A DNA stretch of 53,504 nt, taken from positions 1 through 53,504 of the forward strand of contig JALSLI010000091.1 of the NCBI GenBank assembly GCA_026988395.1, given 5' to 3'. Origin of the DNA: Flavobacteriaceae bacterium (GTDB lineage: Bacteria; Bacteroidota; Bacteroidia; Flavobacteriales; Flavobacteriaceae). The notes beneath the pieces are model-generated. The model ran no database searches, was not told the origin of the DNA, and worked only from the letters and a program-made list of their open reading frames with translations. This document shows, one piece after another, positions 17,130 through 25,464 of the stretch (position 1 is its first letter; every line of letters begins with the position of its first letter). A program made the translations under genes and the position numbers.

Positions 17130-20100
17130 TTATAAATTTATGTTGTTATACTGAATGACAGATTGATTAAATTGATTTAAATTTTTAAGGTATTGCAGGC
17201 GAATTTGAAAAGCGTTATCCAAACTTAAAATGTATTGAAAAAAATCAATTTCACCATGTTTAAAACTCTTATTTGCTGTATTTATAATAGTATTGGATAG
17301 CGTTAAACCTTCGGTATTGTAATAATTTAGATTTTTACGATATTTTTCCAATTCGTACAATAATCGTTTTTGTTTATTTTTTATTTGTAATTGAAAATTT
17401 TCTTTTTCTTGTGAAACAATTTCTTGTGAAATTTTAAATGCCTCAATTTTTTTCTTACTACTCTTAAAGAAAACCGGTACTTTTAATCCGATTTGAAAAG
17501 TATTAACTGCTCCGCTAAAAAAAGTGTTTGTTCCGTAATTATATCCTAAGTTAAAATCGGGCAACAAACTTCTTTTTGCTAATTTGGTTTGCTTACTAAT
17601 GGTTTCCTTTTTTGCATCGTACCAAAGCGATGTTGGCAAAGATGTTAGCTCTGTTTCTTTGATTTTTAACGGCTTTAAAGGAATTATTTTTAAATCAAAA
17701 TCTAAATCCACCTGAATTAAACCATTGATTTGCACCTTAATTTGTTCCAATTTGTTTTTTACGGTAAAAAACTGCATTTTAATTTCGCGTTGCTTAGCTT
17801 TTGCCGTAATTTTTTCGAGATAATTACTTTCTCCAAGTTCAAATTTACGTGAAGCATTTTTAGCAAATTGCCTGTATAAACTATCTAGTTTTTTATATAC
17901 CAAGAATTTTTCATTAACATATAAATAGTTATAATAAGCCGATGTTACCTCTTTTTCCAGTTTCCGTTTTTTTATTTCATAAATAGAATTTACCGTTTTT
18001 ACTTTACTCTTTTGCACTTCTTTACGTGCAGAATAAACTGTTGGAAAGGCGAATTCTTGTGAAACACCAAAAGTATTTAATATGCCCTTTTGTTCAAAAA
18101 CGCGATCTTTTTCATTATTATAAGTAATATTTGTTTTAGCAATATTATTCTGTGCTTCCACCAACACTTCTTCACGATCACGTTGTAGTAAAATTGCTTG
18201 CAAACCTTTATTGTTTTTCACTGCAATTTCTTTTAATTCTTGTAGTGAAAGTGGTGCATTTTGTGCTTGCATTCCTAAAGAAATTAACAATAATAAAATA
18301 GTTATCACTTTGCCCTTTTTAGTAATGTGAAAACGTTTCCGCTCCTTACGGTTATCAAAAATAGCATATAAAACCGGCAAAACCATTAAAGTTAATAAAG
18401 TGGATGTTACCAAACCACCAATTACTACTGTCGCTAACGGACGTTGTACTTCGGCTCCTGCTCCATTTGAAATTGCCATTGGTAAAAAACCTAATGCAGC
18501 AGCTAATGCGGTTAACAGTACTGCTCTTAAACGGCTTTTAGCACCAAAAATAATTAACTCGTCATCTGTTTTCATTCCTTTGTGTTTTAATTCTTTAAAT
18601 TCTTCAATTAATACAATTCCGTTTAAAACGGCAATACCAAAAAGAGCAATAAATCCAACACCTGCCGAAATACTAAAAGGCAAATCGCGTAGCCACAACA
18701 AAATAATACCACCAACTGCCGCAAACGGAATTGCGGTGTATATTATTAAAGCTTCTTTAACCGATTTAAAAGCAAAATAAAGAAGTATAAAAATTAAAAT
18801 TAAAGCAATCGGAACTGCAATAAATAAACGTTGTTTTGCGGATTCTAAATTCTCAAATTGACCGCCGTAAGTAACCGTATAGCCAACCGGTAATTTTATT
18901 TTGGAATCGATTAAAGCTTTTATATCATCTACAACCGATTGCAAGTCTCGATTACGCACATTTACACCTACAACAACTCTTCTTCTGGTATTATCTCTAG
19001 ATATTTTTGCAGCACCTTTGGTAAAGGATATACTTGCAATTTGGCTAAGCGGAATTTTTTCACCATTAGGTGTATCCACAAATAAATTTTTAAGATTGTC
19101 TAAATTCTTTCTATTTTCTTTATCCAATCGCAATACCAAATCGAATTTTTTTTCTCCTTCAAAAATACTTCCGACAATGTGACCGGCAAAACCCATAGAT
19201 ATAATTTCGGTTAAATCTGCTATATTTAATCCGTATCTAGCTAATTTCTTTCGATCAAACTTTACACTCATTTGTGGCAAACCTGCAGTTTTTTCTACGG
19301 TGATATCTGCCGCTCCTTGTACTTTTGCTATAACACGTTTAATTTCATTTGCTTTTTTATTTAACACATCTAAATTCTCACCATAAACTTTAATAGCAAT
19401 ATCCGATCTTACACCTGAGATTAATTCGTTAAAACGCATTTCGATGGGTTGTGTAAATTCTACCTCCATATTTGGTATTACTGCTAAGGCTTCTTTAAAC
19501 TTATCTGCTAATTCATCCTTTGTTTTTGCGGTTGTCCATTCACTTTTTGGTTTTAGGGTAATAATTACATCCGATTCTTCCATTGCCATTGGATCTGTTG
19601 GTACTTCGGCAGCACCGATACGACTAACAACTTGCTTAACCTCAGGAAACTGTTTAATAATTTTCTCAATTTTAGTAGTAGTTTCCACCGTTTTTTTAAG
19701 TGATGTTCCTGTTTTTAAAACCGGTTGAATTACAAAATCTCCTTCGTCTAATGTTGGTACAAATTCGGCTCCCATTGTAGAAAAAATATAGAACGAAAGA
19801 GCAAGAATAACCAAAGCTCCGGAAACAATTATCTTTTTAGAACGCAAAGCCCAACGAATAGACGGCTCGTAAATTTTGGTTAAAAATCGCATTAATCTTA
19901 CGGAAATATTTTTATCGGAAACATTACTAGGCTTAATGACTAAGGATGCCATTGCCGGAACGTAGGTTAAACCAAACACCATTGCTCCGATTAAAGCAAA
20001 ACTAAAAGTCATTGCCATTGGTCTAAACATTTTTCCTTCAACGCCTCCAAGAGTTAAAATAGGAATAAACACAATAAGAATAATTAATTGTCCGAATATT

Positions 20101-21458
20101 GCCGATGACATCATTTTGGAAGCTGCTCCAAAAGTTACATCATCACGTACATCTTGAGATTGTATTTTATTTAATGTAGAAAACTCTTTTCTTTTAGATG
20201 TAATCTGAAAAGCTACAAACTCTACAATAATAACTGCTCCGTCGATTATAATTCCAAAATCAATCGCACCTAAGCTCATTAGATTGGCATCTACACCAAA
20301 AATATACATCATAGATAATGTAAACATTAAGGCAAGTGGTATCACTGAGGCGACAACTAAACCGGAACGCCAATTCCCTAATAACAATACTACTACAAAA
20401 ATTACAATTAAACTTCCTAAAATTAAATTTTCATAAACGGTAAATGTGGTTTTCTCAATTAGTTCACTTCTTTCTAAAAATCCGTTAATGTAAACACCTT
20501 CCGGTAAGGTCTTTTCTATGGAAGCAACTCTTTCGTGTACGGCTTCAATTACTTTTTTAGAGTTCCCTCCTTTTAACATCATTACTTGTCCGAGTACTTT
20601 TTCTCCCTCACCATTAGCGGTAATTGCACCAAAACGCGTAGCAGAACCGTAACCTACTTTTGCAATATCTTTAATTAAAATCGGTTTTCCGTTACGTTTT
20701 ATTACGACAGTGTTTTCTATATCTTCTAAACTTTTCATTAAACCCTCTCCTCTTATAAAATAGGCTTGATTTACTTTTTCTATATAGCCACCTCCGGCAA
20801 CGCTATTATTTTTTTCTAAAGCTGTATAAACATCACTAATTGCAATTTTCATTGCATTAAGTTGCTTAGTATCTATTGCAACCTCATATTGTTTTAAAAA
20901 ACCTCCCCAAGTATTTACCTCAACCACACCTTCGATACCTGAAAGCTGTCTTTTTACAATCCAATCTTGTATAGTACGTAAATCCATCGCATCGTATTTG
21001 TTTTTATATTCCGGTTTTACATCTAAAATGTATTGGTAAATTTCACCTAAACCGGTTGTTATTGGTCCCATTTCGGGCGAACCAAAACCTTGCGGAATAC
21101 TTTCGCGAACAGCAATTAATTTTTCGGCAATAAGTTGTCTTGGCAGGTAAGTTCCCATACGCTCTTTAAACACGATGGTTACAACCGATAAACCAAATTT
21201 AGAGGTAGATCGGATTTCTTCTACGCCGGGTAAATTAGACATTTCGAGTTCTACAGGATAGGTAATAAATTGTTCCATATCTTGTGTAGATAAATTTTGT
21301 GAAGTCGTGATTACTTGCACTTGATTATTGGTAACATCAGGAACGGCACCAATGGGTATTTGAGTTAAAGAATAAATTCCAAATCCGATTACAAAAGCAG
21401 TAAACAGGAAAATGATAAATTTGTTCTTTATGCTAAATTTTATGATAGATGATAACAT
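17130..21458 (-). CDS. CzcA-type heavy-metal RND pump fused to a TolC-like outer-membrane factor
   Basis: A 1442-residue fusion. Residues 1 to about 1035 are an HME-RND permease, starting MLSSIIKFSIKNKFIIFLF, with the proton-relay helix GAIDFGIIIDGAVIIVEFV typical of Zn/Co/Cd (CzcA) pumps. After the last helix (VLPVLYAIFDNRKERKRF) comes a hydrophobic segment, ITILLLLISLGMQAQ, near residues 1050-1065 that looks like a signal peptide with a cleavage site. Residues about 1066-1442 are a TolC/CzcC-type factor with its helical hairpins. Cleavage at the internal signal would release two proteins from one frame. The ATG at 21458 is chosen because upstream codons only translate a tandem repeat. It heads czcB and the oxidase. 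Confidence 0.9.
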   Translation of the reverse strand: MLSSIIKFSIKNKFIIFLFTAFVIGFGIYSLTQIPIGAVPDVTNNQVQVITTSQNLSTQDMEQFITYPVELEMSNLPGVEEIRSTSKFGLSVVTIVFKERMGTYLPRQLIAEKLIAVRESIPQGFGSPEMGPITTGLGEIYQYILDVKPEYKNKYDAMDLRTIQDWIVKRQLSGIEGVVEVNTWGGFLKQYEVAIDTKQLNAMKIAISDVYTALEKNNSVAGGGYIEKVNQAYFIRGEGLMKSLEDIENTVVIKRNGKPILIKDIAKVGYGSATRFGAITANGEGEKVLGQVMMLKGGNSKKVIEAVHERVASIEKTLPEGVYINGFLERSELIEKTTFTVYENLILGSLIVIFVVVLLLGNWRSGLVVASVIPLALMFTLSMMYIFGVDANLMSLGAIDFGIIIDGAVIIVEFVAFQITSKRKEFSTLNKIQSQDVRDDVTFGAASKMMSSAIFGQLIILIVFIPILTLGGVEGKMFRPMAMTFSFALIGAMVFGLTYVPAMASLVIKPSNVSDKNISVRLMRFLTKIYEPSIRWALRSKKIIVSGALVILALSFYIFSTMGAEFVPTLDEGDFVIQPVLKTGTSLKKTVETTTKIEKIIKQFPEVKQVVSRIGAAEVPTDPMAMEESDVIITLKPKSEWTTAKTKDELADKFKEALAVIPNMEVEFTQPIEMRFNELISGVRSDIAIKVYGENLDVLNKKANEIKRVIAKVQGAADITVEKTAGLPQMSVKFDRKKLARYGLNIADLTEIISMGFAGHIVGSIFEGEKKFDLVLRLDKENRKNLDNLKNLFVDTPNGEKIPLSQIASISFTKGAAKISRDNTRRRVVVGVNVRNRDLQSVVDDIKALIDSKIKLPVGYTVTYGGQFENLESAKQRLFIAVPIALILIFILLYFAFKSVKEALIIYTAIPFAAVGGIILLWLRDLPFSISAGVGFIALFGIAVLNGIVLIEEFKELKHKGMKTDDELIIFGAKSRLRAVLLTALAAALGFLPMAISNGAGAEVQRPLATVVIGGLVTSTLLTLMVLPVLYAIFDNRKERKRFHITKKGKVITILLLLISLGMQAQNAPLSLQELKEIAVKNNKGLQAILLQRDREEVLVEAQNNIAKTNITYNNEKDRVFEQKGILNTFGVSQEFAFPTVYSARKEVQKSKVKTVNSIYEIKKRKLEKEVTSAYYNYLYVNEKFLVYKKLDSLYRQFAKNASRKFELGESNYLEKITAKAKQREIKMQFFTVKNKLEQIKVQINGLIQVDLDFDLKIIPLKPLKIKETELTSLPTSLWYDAKKETISKQTKLAKRSLLPDFNLGYNYGTNTFFSGAVNTFQIGLKVPVFFKSSKKKIEAFKISQEIVSQEKENFQLQIKNKQKRLLYELEKYRKNLNYYNTEGLTLSNTIINTANKSFKHGEIDFFQYILSLDNAFQIRLQYLKNLNQFNQSVIQYNNINL

Positions 21459-21543
21459 GATTTTGAATGTTGAATTTTGAATGTTAAATGTTGAATTTTG
21501 AATGTTGAATGAAAAGTAGTAAATACAAAGTGGTGAATACAAA
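21459..21543. repeat. Tandem TTGAATGTTGAATTT-type repeat upstream of the CzcA fusion
   Basis: About 2.5 copies of a 21-base AT-rich unit built from TTGAATGTTGAATTTTG fill 21461-21510, followed by two copies of a TGAATACAAAGT-like unit to 21543. It lies immediately before the pump start codon, so its copy number could affect the leader. Its minus-strand translation gives repeated NIQNSTF. Confidence 0.65.
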
Positions 21544-21604
21544 GTATATCACATTCTATTAAATAGGTAAATTCCTAAAAAATAGTAACATATAGAAATA
21601 TCAG

Positions 21605-21640
21605 AATAAAAAACCAAAAACCAGGTTGTTGTTTTTTATT
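21605..21640. terminator. Possible hairpin after the His-rich gene
   Basis: AATAAAAAAC and GTTTTTTATT close an imperfect stem with further AACC/GGTT pairing. It lies 22 bases beyond the stop of the His-rich gene and may reduce read-through into the CzcA fusion. It has no strong T-run on the minus strand, so the call is weak. Confidence 0.35.
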
Positions 21641-21662
21641 CTTAACTTTTCATTTATAATTT

Positions 21663-22052
21663 TTAACTTAATCGTGGAGGCTGAAAGATTTTTTCTTTTT
21701 CAAAAGAAGAAAATAAATTTTTAAAAGAGAAATTATTTTCTTTTGATAAAATTTCACTTTTAAGCGGAATTTCATCAAAATCTTTAAAACAAATATAATG
21801 AAAATGCATATTTATTTCTGTACTATTGTGATGTTTATGATTTTGATGTTCTTTTTGATGTTGTTTTTGATGTTCTAAACGCAAATCACCAAAATGCTTG
21901 CTGATAAAAGTAGTAAAATCATCACCATATTTTACTTGATGTATTTGATAATCTTCAAATAACTCATCAATTTGAAAAATTATATCAACATAAGAAAACA
22001 TCCCTTGAAAAAGGATAAATACTGCTAATATTATGTTTATAATACTTTTCAT
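21663..22052 (-). CDS. Small His-rich exported or membrane-tethered protein, first gene of the czc block
   Basis: A 129-residue protein of unknown family. An N-terminal hydrophobic stretch (IINIILAVFILFQGMFSYV) would act as a signal peptide or anchor. Residues about 60-80 are a His/Gln/Lys-rich segment (HQKQHQKEHQNHKHHN), followed by INMHFHYICF. This suggests periplasmic metal binding, in keeping with its place at the head of the Zn/Co-type efflux block. The C-terminus ends FQPPRLS; Pro-Pro near the end also occurs in the HYC_CC_PP-type protein heading the right block. The ATG at 22052 is preferred over a TTG at 22061. Function is inferred only from composition and context. Confidence 0.65.
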   Translation of the reverse strand: MKSIINIILAVFILFQGMFSYVDIIFQIDELFEDYQIHQVKYGDDFTTFISKHFGDLRLEHQKQHQKEHQNHKHHNSTEINMHFHYICFKDFDEIPLKSEILSKENNFSFKNLFSSFEKEKIFQPPRLS

Positions 22053-22058
22053 TTGAGG

Positions 22059-22066
22059 CAAATATA
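22059..22066 (-). promoter_or_regulatory. -7 promoter box for the czc block
   Basis: TATATTTG on the minus strand matches TAnnTTTG, with a TTG 15 bases further upstream, slightly short of the usual spacing. It lies only a few bases before the ATG at 22052, implying a very short leader. Confidence 0.4.
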
Positions 22067-22164
22067 GGGCTATTTCAAATACAAAAGGAATAATTTATCA
22101 TCTAAAAAAATTATAGCACAATAAGAATAATTTATAAAGTCGATATTTTACTTTTAAAATATCT

Positions 22165-22172
22165 TATTTTTG
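22165..22172 (+). promoter_or_regulatory. -7 promoter box for the arsenate-reductase-like gene
   Basis: TATTTTTG matches TAnnTTTG and ends 11 bases before the ATG at 22184. No -33 TTG is seen at the standard distance. Confidence 0.35.
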
Positions 22173-22183
22173 TATATTGTAAT

Positions 22184-22801
22184 ATGAATTTTATGTACAA
22201 AAAATTAGAAGAATATATCGTTTCAATCGCAAAAATTGAAGTTAAAGAAAATCGAAAAAAACAGTTACAACAACTTATAGCCTATTTACAGCAAAAAATT
22301 AACACTAAGCAAAAAATACGCTTGCAATTTATTTGTACACATAATTCACGAAGGAGTATTTTAGCACAAGTTTGGGCACAAACTCTGGCTTTTTATTTTA
22401 ATATTGATATGCTTTTCTGTTATTCGGGCGGAACGGAAGAAACAGCAGTTTATCCGTTTATCATTAAAACGCTAAGTGAAACCGGTTTTTTAATACAACA
22501 ATTATCCTTAGATGAAAACCCTGTTTACGCTATTAAATTTTCAAAAAATGAACAACCTATAATTGCTTTTTCTAAAAAAACAGATGGCGTTTTTAATCCG
22601 GAAAATAAATTTGCCGCTATAATGACCTGCTCAGAGGCCGATACTGCTTGTCCGATTGTAAAAGGAGCGGAAAAGAGAATTTCATTACCTTATAATGACC
22701 CTAAAAAATACGACGATACACTCTTACAAAAAGAAAAATACCAAGAACGTAACAGTCAAATTGCCGGAGAATTATTTTATGTTTTTTCTAGGTTAAAATA
22801 A
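22184..22801 (+). CDS. Thioredoxin-coupled arsenate reductase-like protein (LMW-phosphatase fold)
   Basis: A 205-residue cytoplasmic protein. The phosphatase loop FICTHNSRRS places the catalytic Cys51 and Arg57 in the C-x5-R motif. A second pair, Cys149 and Cys156 in MTCSEADTACP, has the spacing and context of the redox cysteines of thioredoxin-type ArsC (pI258 family). Together they point to reduction of arsenate to arsenite. Compared with ArsC it has about 45 extra N-terminal helical residues. A start three codons later (22193) is possible. No arsB or acr3 exporter lies nearby, so arsenite must leave by another route. It overlaps the next gene, on the other strand, by 14 bases. Confidence 0.8.
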   Translation: MNFMYKKLEEYIVSIAKIEVKENRKKQLQQLIAYLQQKINTKQKIRLQFICTHNSRRSILAQVWAQTLAFYFNIDMLFCYSGGTEETAVYPFIIKTLSETGFLIQQLSLDENPVYAIKFSKNEQPIIAFSKKTDGVFNPENKFAAIMTCSEADTACPIVKGAEKRISLPYNDPKKYDDTLLQKEKYQERNSQIAGELFYVFSRLK

Positions 22802-23189
22802 CACCAAGTTCTCCGTTAAACAATTCTAATGGTTTGGCATTTTCTGTATTGACAGAATCTCTTTTTATTATGAATTCTTTTTCGAACATTTCATTGCCAA
22901 CAAAAAAACTGATTTTAAAATAATTATCTAATTTTTTTAAGACACTATCTTCAATAAATTCGATTTTAGCAACTGTATGAGCCGGTAATTTATCCATTTT
23001 ATGACGCATTGGTGCGGTTTTTTGTGTTTCGTTAAAACCATAAACCAATATTAAAACCATTTCTAAATCTTGGTCTTTTTCATTGATTAAATACACGTTC
23101 CAATCATCTGTTTTAAAAGTGTCGTTTTTTTGTAAAACAACTGCTAATTTTATGTCTTTTACTTCTTTGGGTTTTATATGCTCTTTCAT
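22788..23189 (-). CDS. Conserved hypothetical protein, 133 residues
   Basis: I do not recognise a named family. The product is soluble, with alternating beta-like stretches (NVYLINEKDQDLEMVLILVYG, KISFFVGNEMFEKEFIIK) and no signal peptide, cysteines or membrane segments; it may be a small beta-sandwich. Its 3' end overlaps the arsenate-reductase-like gene tail-to-tail. Its 100-base leader and first two codons are duplicated some 340 bases upstream, next to a long palindrome, which suggests a local rearrangement at this junction of the two metal blocks. Nothing links it firmly to metals. Confidence 0.7.
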   Translation of the reverse strand: MKEHIKPKEVKDIKLAVVLQKNDTFKTDDWNVYLINEKDQDLEMVLILVYGFNETQKTAPMRHKMDKLPAHTVAKIEFIEDSVLKKLDNYFKISFFVGNEMFEKEFIIKRDSVNTENAKPLELFNGELGVILT

Positions 23190-23288
23190 CTGTTTATAAT
23201 TTTGTATTGTACTTATTTTATAATGAGTGCTCTAAGAAATTTACACCTGTTTTTGGTCTGTATATTTTAAAATTAATCGTGAATGTTT
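23184..23288. repeat. Direct repeat, copy 1: leader of the 133-residue protein gene
   Basis: This 105-base stretch matches 23522-23628 with only three substitutions and one two-base indel. It covers the first two codons (ATG AAA, minus strand) and the entire leader of the 133-residue gene. Confidence 0.9.
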
Positions 23289-23390
23289 CGTTTTATTATT
23301 TTAATGCATTTGTTTTAAAAGCTCTGATTTAAATATTATGCATCAAAACACAAGATTAATAAAGTAAAATTACCTCAATCTGTACATTAT

Positions 23391-23474
23391 TCCCCTCTTG
23401 AGAAGGGTTAGGGGTGTGTTCATATTTTATCTTTTTTACGAATAGACACACCCCCAGCCCCTCTCAAGAGGGGA
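23391..23474. repeat. Long palindromic intergenic element
   Basis: Arms of 29 bases (23391-23419 and 23446-23474) are inverted copies with three differences, enclosing a 26-base loop. They start TCCCCTCTTGAGA and are much richer in GC than the surroundings. Elements of this look are scattered between genes in Bacteroidota and resemble small non-autonomous repeats. In RNA it would form a very stable hairpin. Confidence 0.85.
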
Positions 23475-23521
23475 GTTCCGTTTGTCTTTGAAGGGATATC
23501 TATCTTTTTTTGATGTATAGT

Positions 23522-23628
23522 TTTCATCTGTTTATAATTTTGTTTTGTATACTTATTTTATAATGAGTGCTCTAAAAAATTTACACCTGTTTTTGGTCTG
23601 TGTATTTTAAAATTAATCGTGAATGTTT
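23522..23628. repeat. Direct repeat, copy 2: orphan leader
   Basis: A 107-base copy of 23184-23288, again ending in ATG AAA on the minus strand (ATG at 23527), but followed by the palindrome rather than a gene. It lies 53 bases beyond the stop of the CusB-like gene. Confidence 0.9.
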
Positions 23629-23680
23629 ATTGTTTCAGTTTTGAGAGTAAAAATACATTATTTTACGGTAAAAAGAAAAA

Positions 23681-25444
23681 CTATTCTTTAATCGTCTCCT
23701 CAACACTACCACAAGTGAGCATCTTATCACCGAAATACGGATTTTTAATTTCTTTTTCTAAACTTAACCAATCTGCTCCTTGATTGCTGTTTGCCATCGG
23801 GCAATGGGCTATGTAAATGGTTTTATCCGTTCCAAAAGTTTTAGCTAAAACAATCATTTCATTTGACAAACTGATAAATAATTTTCTTTGTGCTTCGATA
23901 TCTGTTTCATTTTGCATAGTTTCTAAAATTGATTTTATTTTTTTATTTGCAGGCATCCAAATTTCATGTGCTTTTGGCTTTTTAAGCAAACTCATTTGTA
24001 CTTTTTCTAAATCTTGTAACATTTTTTCTGCAACAGAAGATGCTTTTTTAACATCGCTGGCCACAAAAGCATCTTTTAAGGTTAAATAATCATTAAAAAT
24101 ATATGTTAATTGCTTCTTAAATTTTTTATTAACATCAATTCTTTCTATATTTTTTATTTTTTCACTTTTATCTTCATTATTCACTATTAATTTTTCACTT
24201 TCATTATTCATCATTGAGCGTTTTCCTAAAAGTTGAGCTGTTGCATCTACGGTAAATGTACCATTTACTACAATTTCATCACCTGGATTTAAACCGAAAA
24301 TCACTTGGTAGGCTTCATCAGATTCTTGTCCTAATTGCACCTCTCGTAATTCAAAAATGGAAGCATTTTTTTTCGTTTTCACATAAACAACCGAGCGTTT
24401 ACCTGTCCATAAAACAGCTGTTTTAGGAATAAATGTTGCTTTTTTAGCTTTATTTTTACCTTGCGAAATTTTTGCTTCGGCAATTAAAATCATTCCCGGT
24501 TTTAGCTGTTTTTTTGTATTCCTTAAAGTTGCTCTTGCTGTAGTGGTTCTGGTTTTTGGATTTAATAACGGATCTATAAAATCTATTTTTGCTTTTATGA
24601 TTTTATCCGGAAAAGCGTTTAATTTTATCGTTACATTAGTTCCTTTTTTAATATTAGGGAGATCTTTTTCGTACACATCTAAATCAGCCCAAACAGTAGA
24701 TAAATCGGAAACTTTAAAAAGAGCTGTTCCCTCTTTAACATGATTACCTTCTTCTACCATAATTTTTGTAATGTACCCTGATACATTTGCGTACAAATTA
24801 AAATTGGTAATCACTTTTTTATTATTTTCAATTTGTTGAATTTGTTTTTCGGAAATTTTCCAATTTTTTAATTTATTTCTAACTGCCTTATATAGTTCGG
24901 GTTGCTCATTTTTTATATCTAAAGCCTGAATAAATTCATTTTGAGCAGTAACAAGTTCCGGTGAATATAGACTTGCAATTAAACTACCTTTTTTTACAAA
25001 CTCTCCTTCACTTTTATAGTATAATTTTTCTATTCTACCTCCAAAATGAGCCGTTTGTATAGCAGATTTTTTATCGTTCTCACGAATAGTACCTGATAAT
25101 TTTAAATTATTTTCATGTGAATTATCAAACTTATTTTTAGAACCTATTATTTGTGTCTGAATATTTGCCAAAGCCATAGCATTTTTAGTCATTTTAAAAC
25201 TATTTGCCGACAGGCTTTCATCGTTTTTAGTTTTAGGAATTAAGTCCATTCCGCAAATCGGACATTTTCCGGGTTGAGGCATATCAATTTGTGGGTGCAT
25301 AGAGCAAGTCCAGTGTTCTATTGCTGTTTCTCCTTGATGTGCATTTTGCTCCTTAACGGAATTACTTCCCGAAAAGGCGAATTTACCAATTAAAATTCCG
25401 GTAATTAAAATAACAATTAGGAATAAAATTTGTTTTGTTTTCAT
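23681..25444 (-). CDS. CusB-like periplasmic adaptor with heavy-metal-binding and DUF3347 domains
   Basis: A 587-residue membrane-fusion protein for a copper/silver RND pump. After an N-terminal anchor (ILFLIVILITGILIGKFAF) comes a heavy-metal-binding domain at about residues 44-70 with TCSMHPQIDMPQPGKCPICGMD. The adaptor core spans about 95-400 (SGRIEKLYY-type lipoyl region, KPGMILIAEAKI). The C-terminal 140 residues are a DUF3347 domain ending in CPMANSNQGADWL, EIKNPYFGDKM and TCGS. The same domain occurs alone in the lipoprotein three genes upstream. The tethered domains probably collect periplasmic copper for CusA, much as CusF does elsewhere. It ends the right block, far from the cusA and cusC genes it should work with. 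Confidence 0.9.
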   Translation of the reverse strand: MKTKQILFLIVILITGILIGKFAFSGSNSVKEQNAHQGETAIEHWTCSMHPQIDMPQPGKCPICGMDLIPKTKNDESLSANSFKMTKNAMALANIQTQIIGSKNKFDNSHENNLKLSGTIRENDKKSAIQTAHFGGRIEKLYYKSEGEFVKKGSLIASLYSPELVTAQNEFIQALDIKNEQPELYKAVRNKLKNWKISEKQIQQIENNKKVITNFNLYANVSGYITKIMVEEGNHVKEGTALFKVSDLSTVWADLDVYEKDLPNIKKGTNVTIKLNAFPDKIIKAKIDFIDPLLNPKTRTTTARATLRNTKKQLKPGMILIAEAKISQGKNKAKKATFIPKTAVLWTGKRSVVYVKTKKNASIFELREVQLGQESDEAYQVIFGLNPGDEIVVNGTFTVDATAQLLGKRSMMNNESEKLIVNNEDKSEKIKNIERIDVNKKFKKQLTYIFNDYLTLKDAFVASDVKKASSVAEKMLQDLEKVQMSLLKKPKAHEIWMPANKKIKSILETMQNETDIEAQRKLFISLSNEMIVLAKTFGTDKTIYIAHCPMANSNQGADWLSLEKEIKNPYFGDKMLTCGSVEETIKE

Positions 25445-25464
25445 CTTTTTTAAATTTATGTTTT

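Larger units (their letters stand above)
23190..23680. other. 491-base gene-free stretch with leader duplication and palindrome
   Basis: Between the 133-residue gene and the CusB-like gene there is no credible gene. The stretch holds two copies of a 105-base direct repeat, a roughly 84-base palindrome between them, and about 100 bases of AT-rich filler at 23289-23390. A 34-codon minus-strand frame starts at the duplicated ATG (23527), runs through the palindrome and stops at 23423; I take it as a by-product of the duplication. The 50 bases after the CusB stop contain only a weak GTAAAATA/TATTTTAC hairpin. Confidence 0.8.

Noticed and set aside
23391-23474. Palindrome as a terminator for the CusB gene
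   Set aside because: It lies 207 or more bases beyond the stop and lacks a U-run directly after the stem; its GC-rich arms look like a dispersed repeat instead.
23423-23527. 34-codon minus-strand frame starting at the duplicated ATG
   Set aside because: It is mostly the palindrome in translation (Gly/Arg-rich end) and shares only Met-Lys with the real gene; it looks like a by-product of leader duplication.
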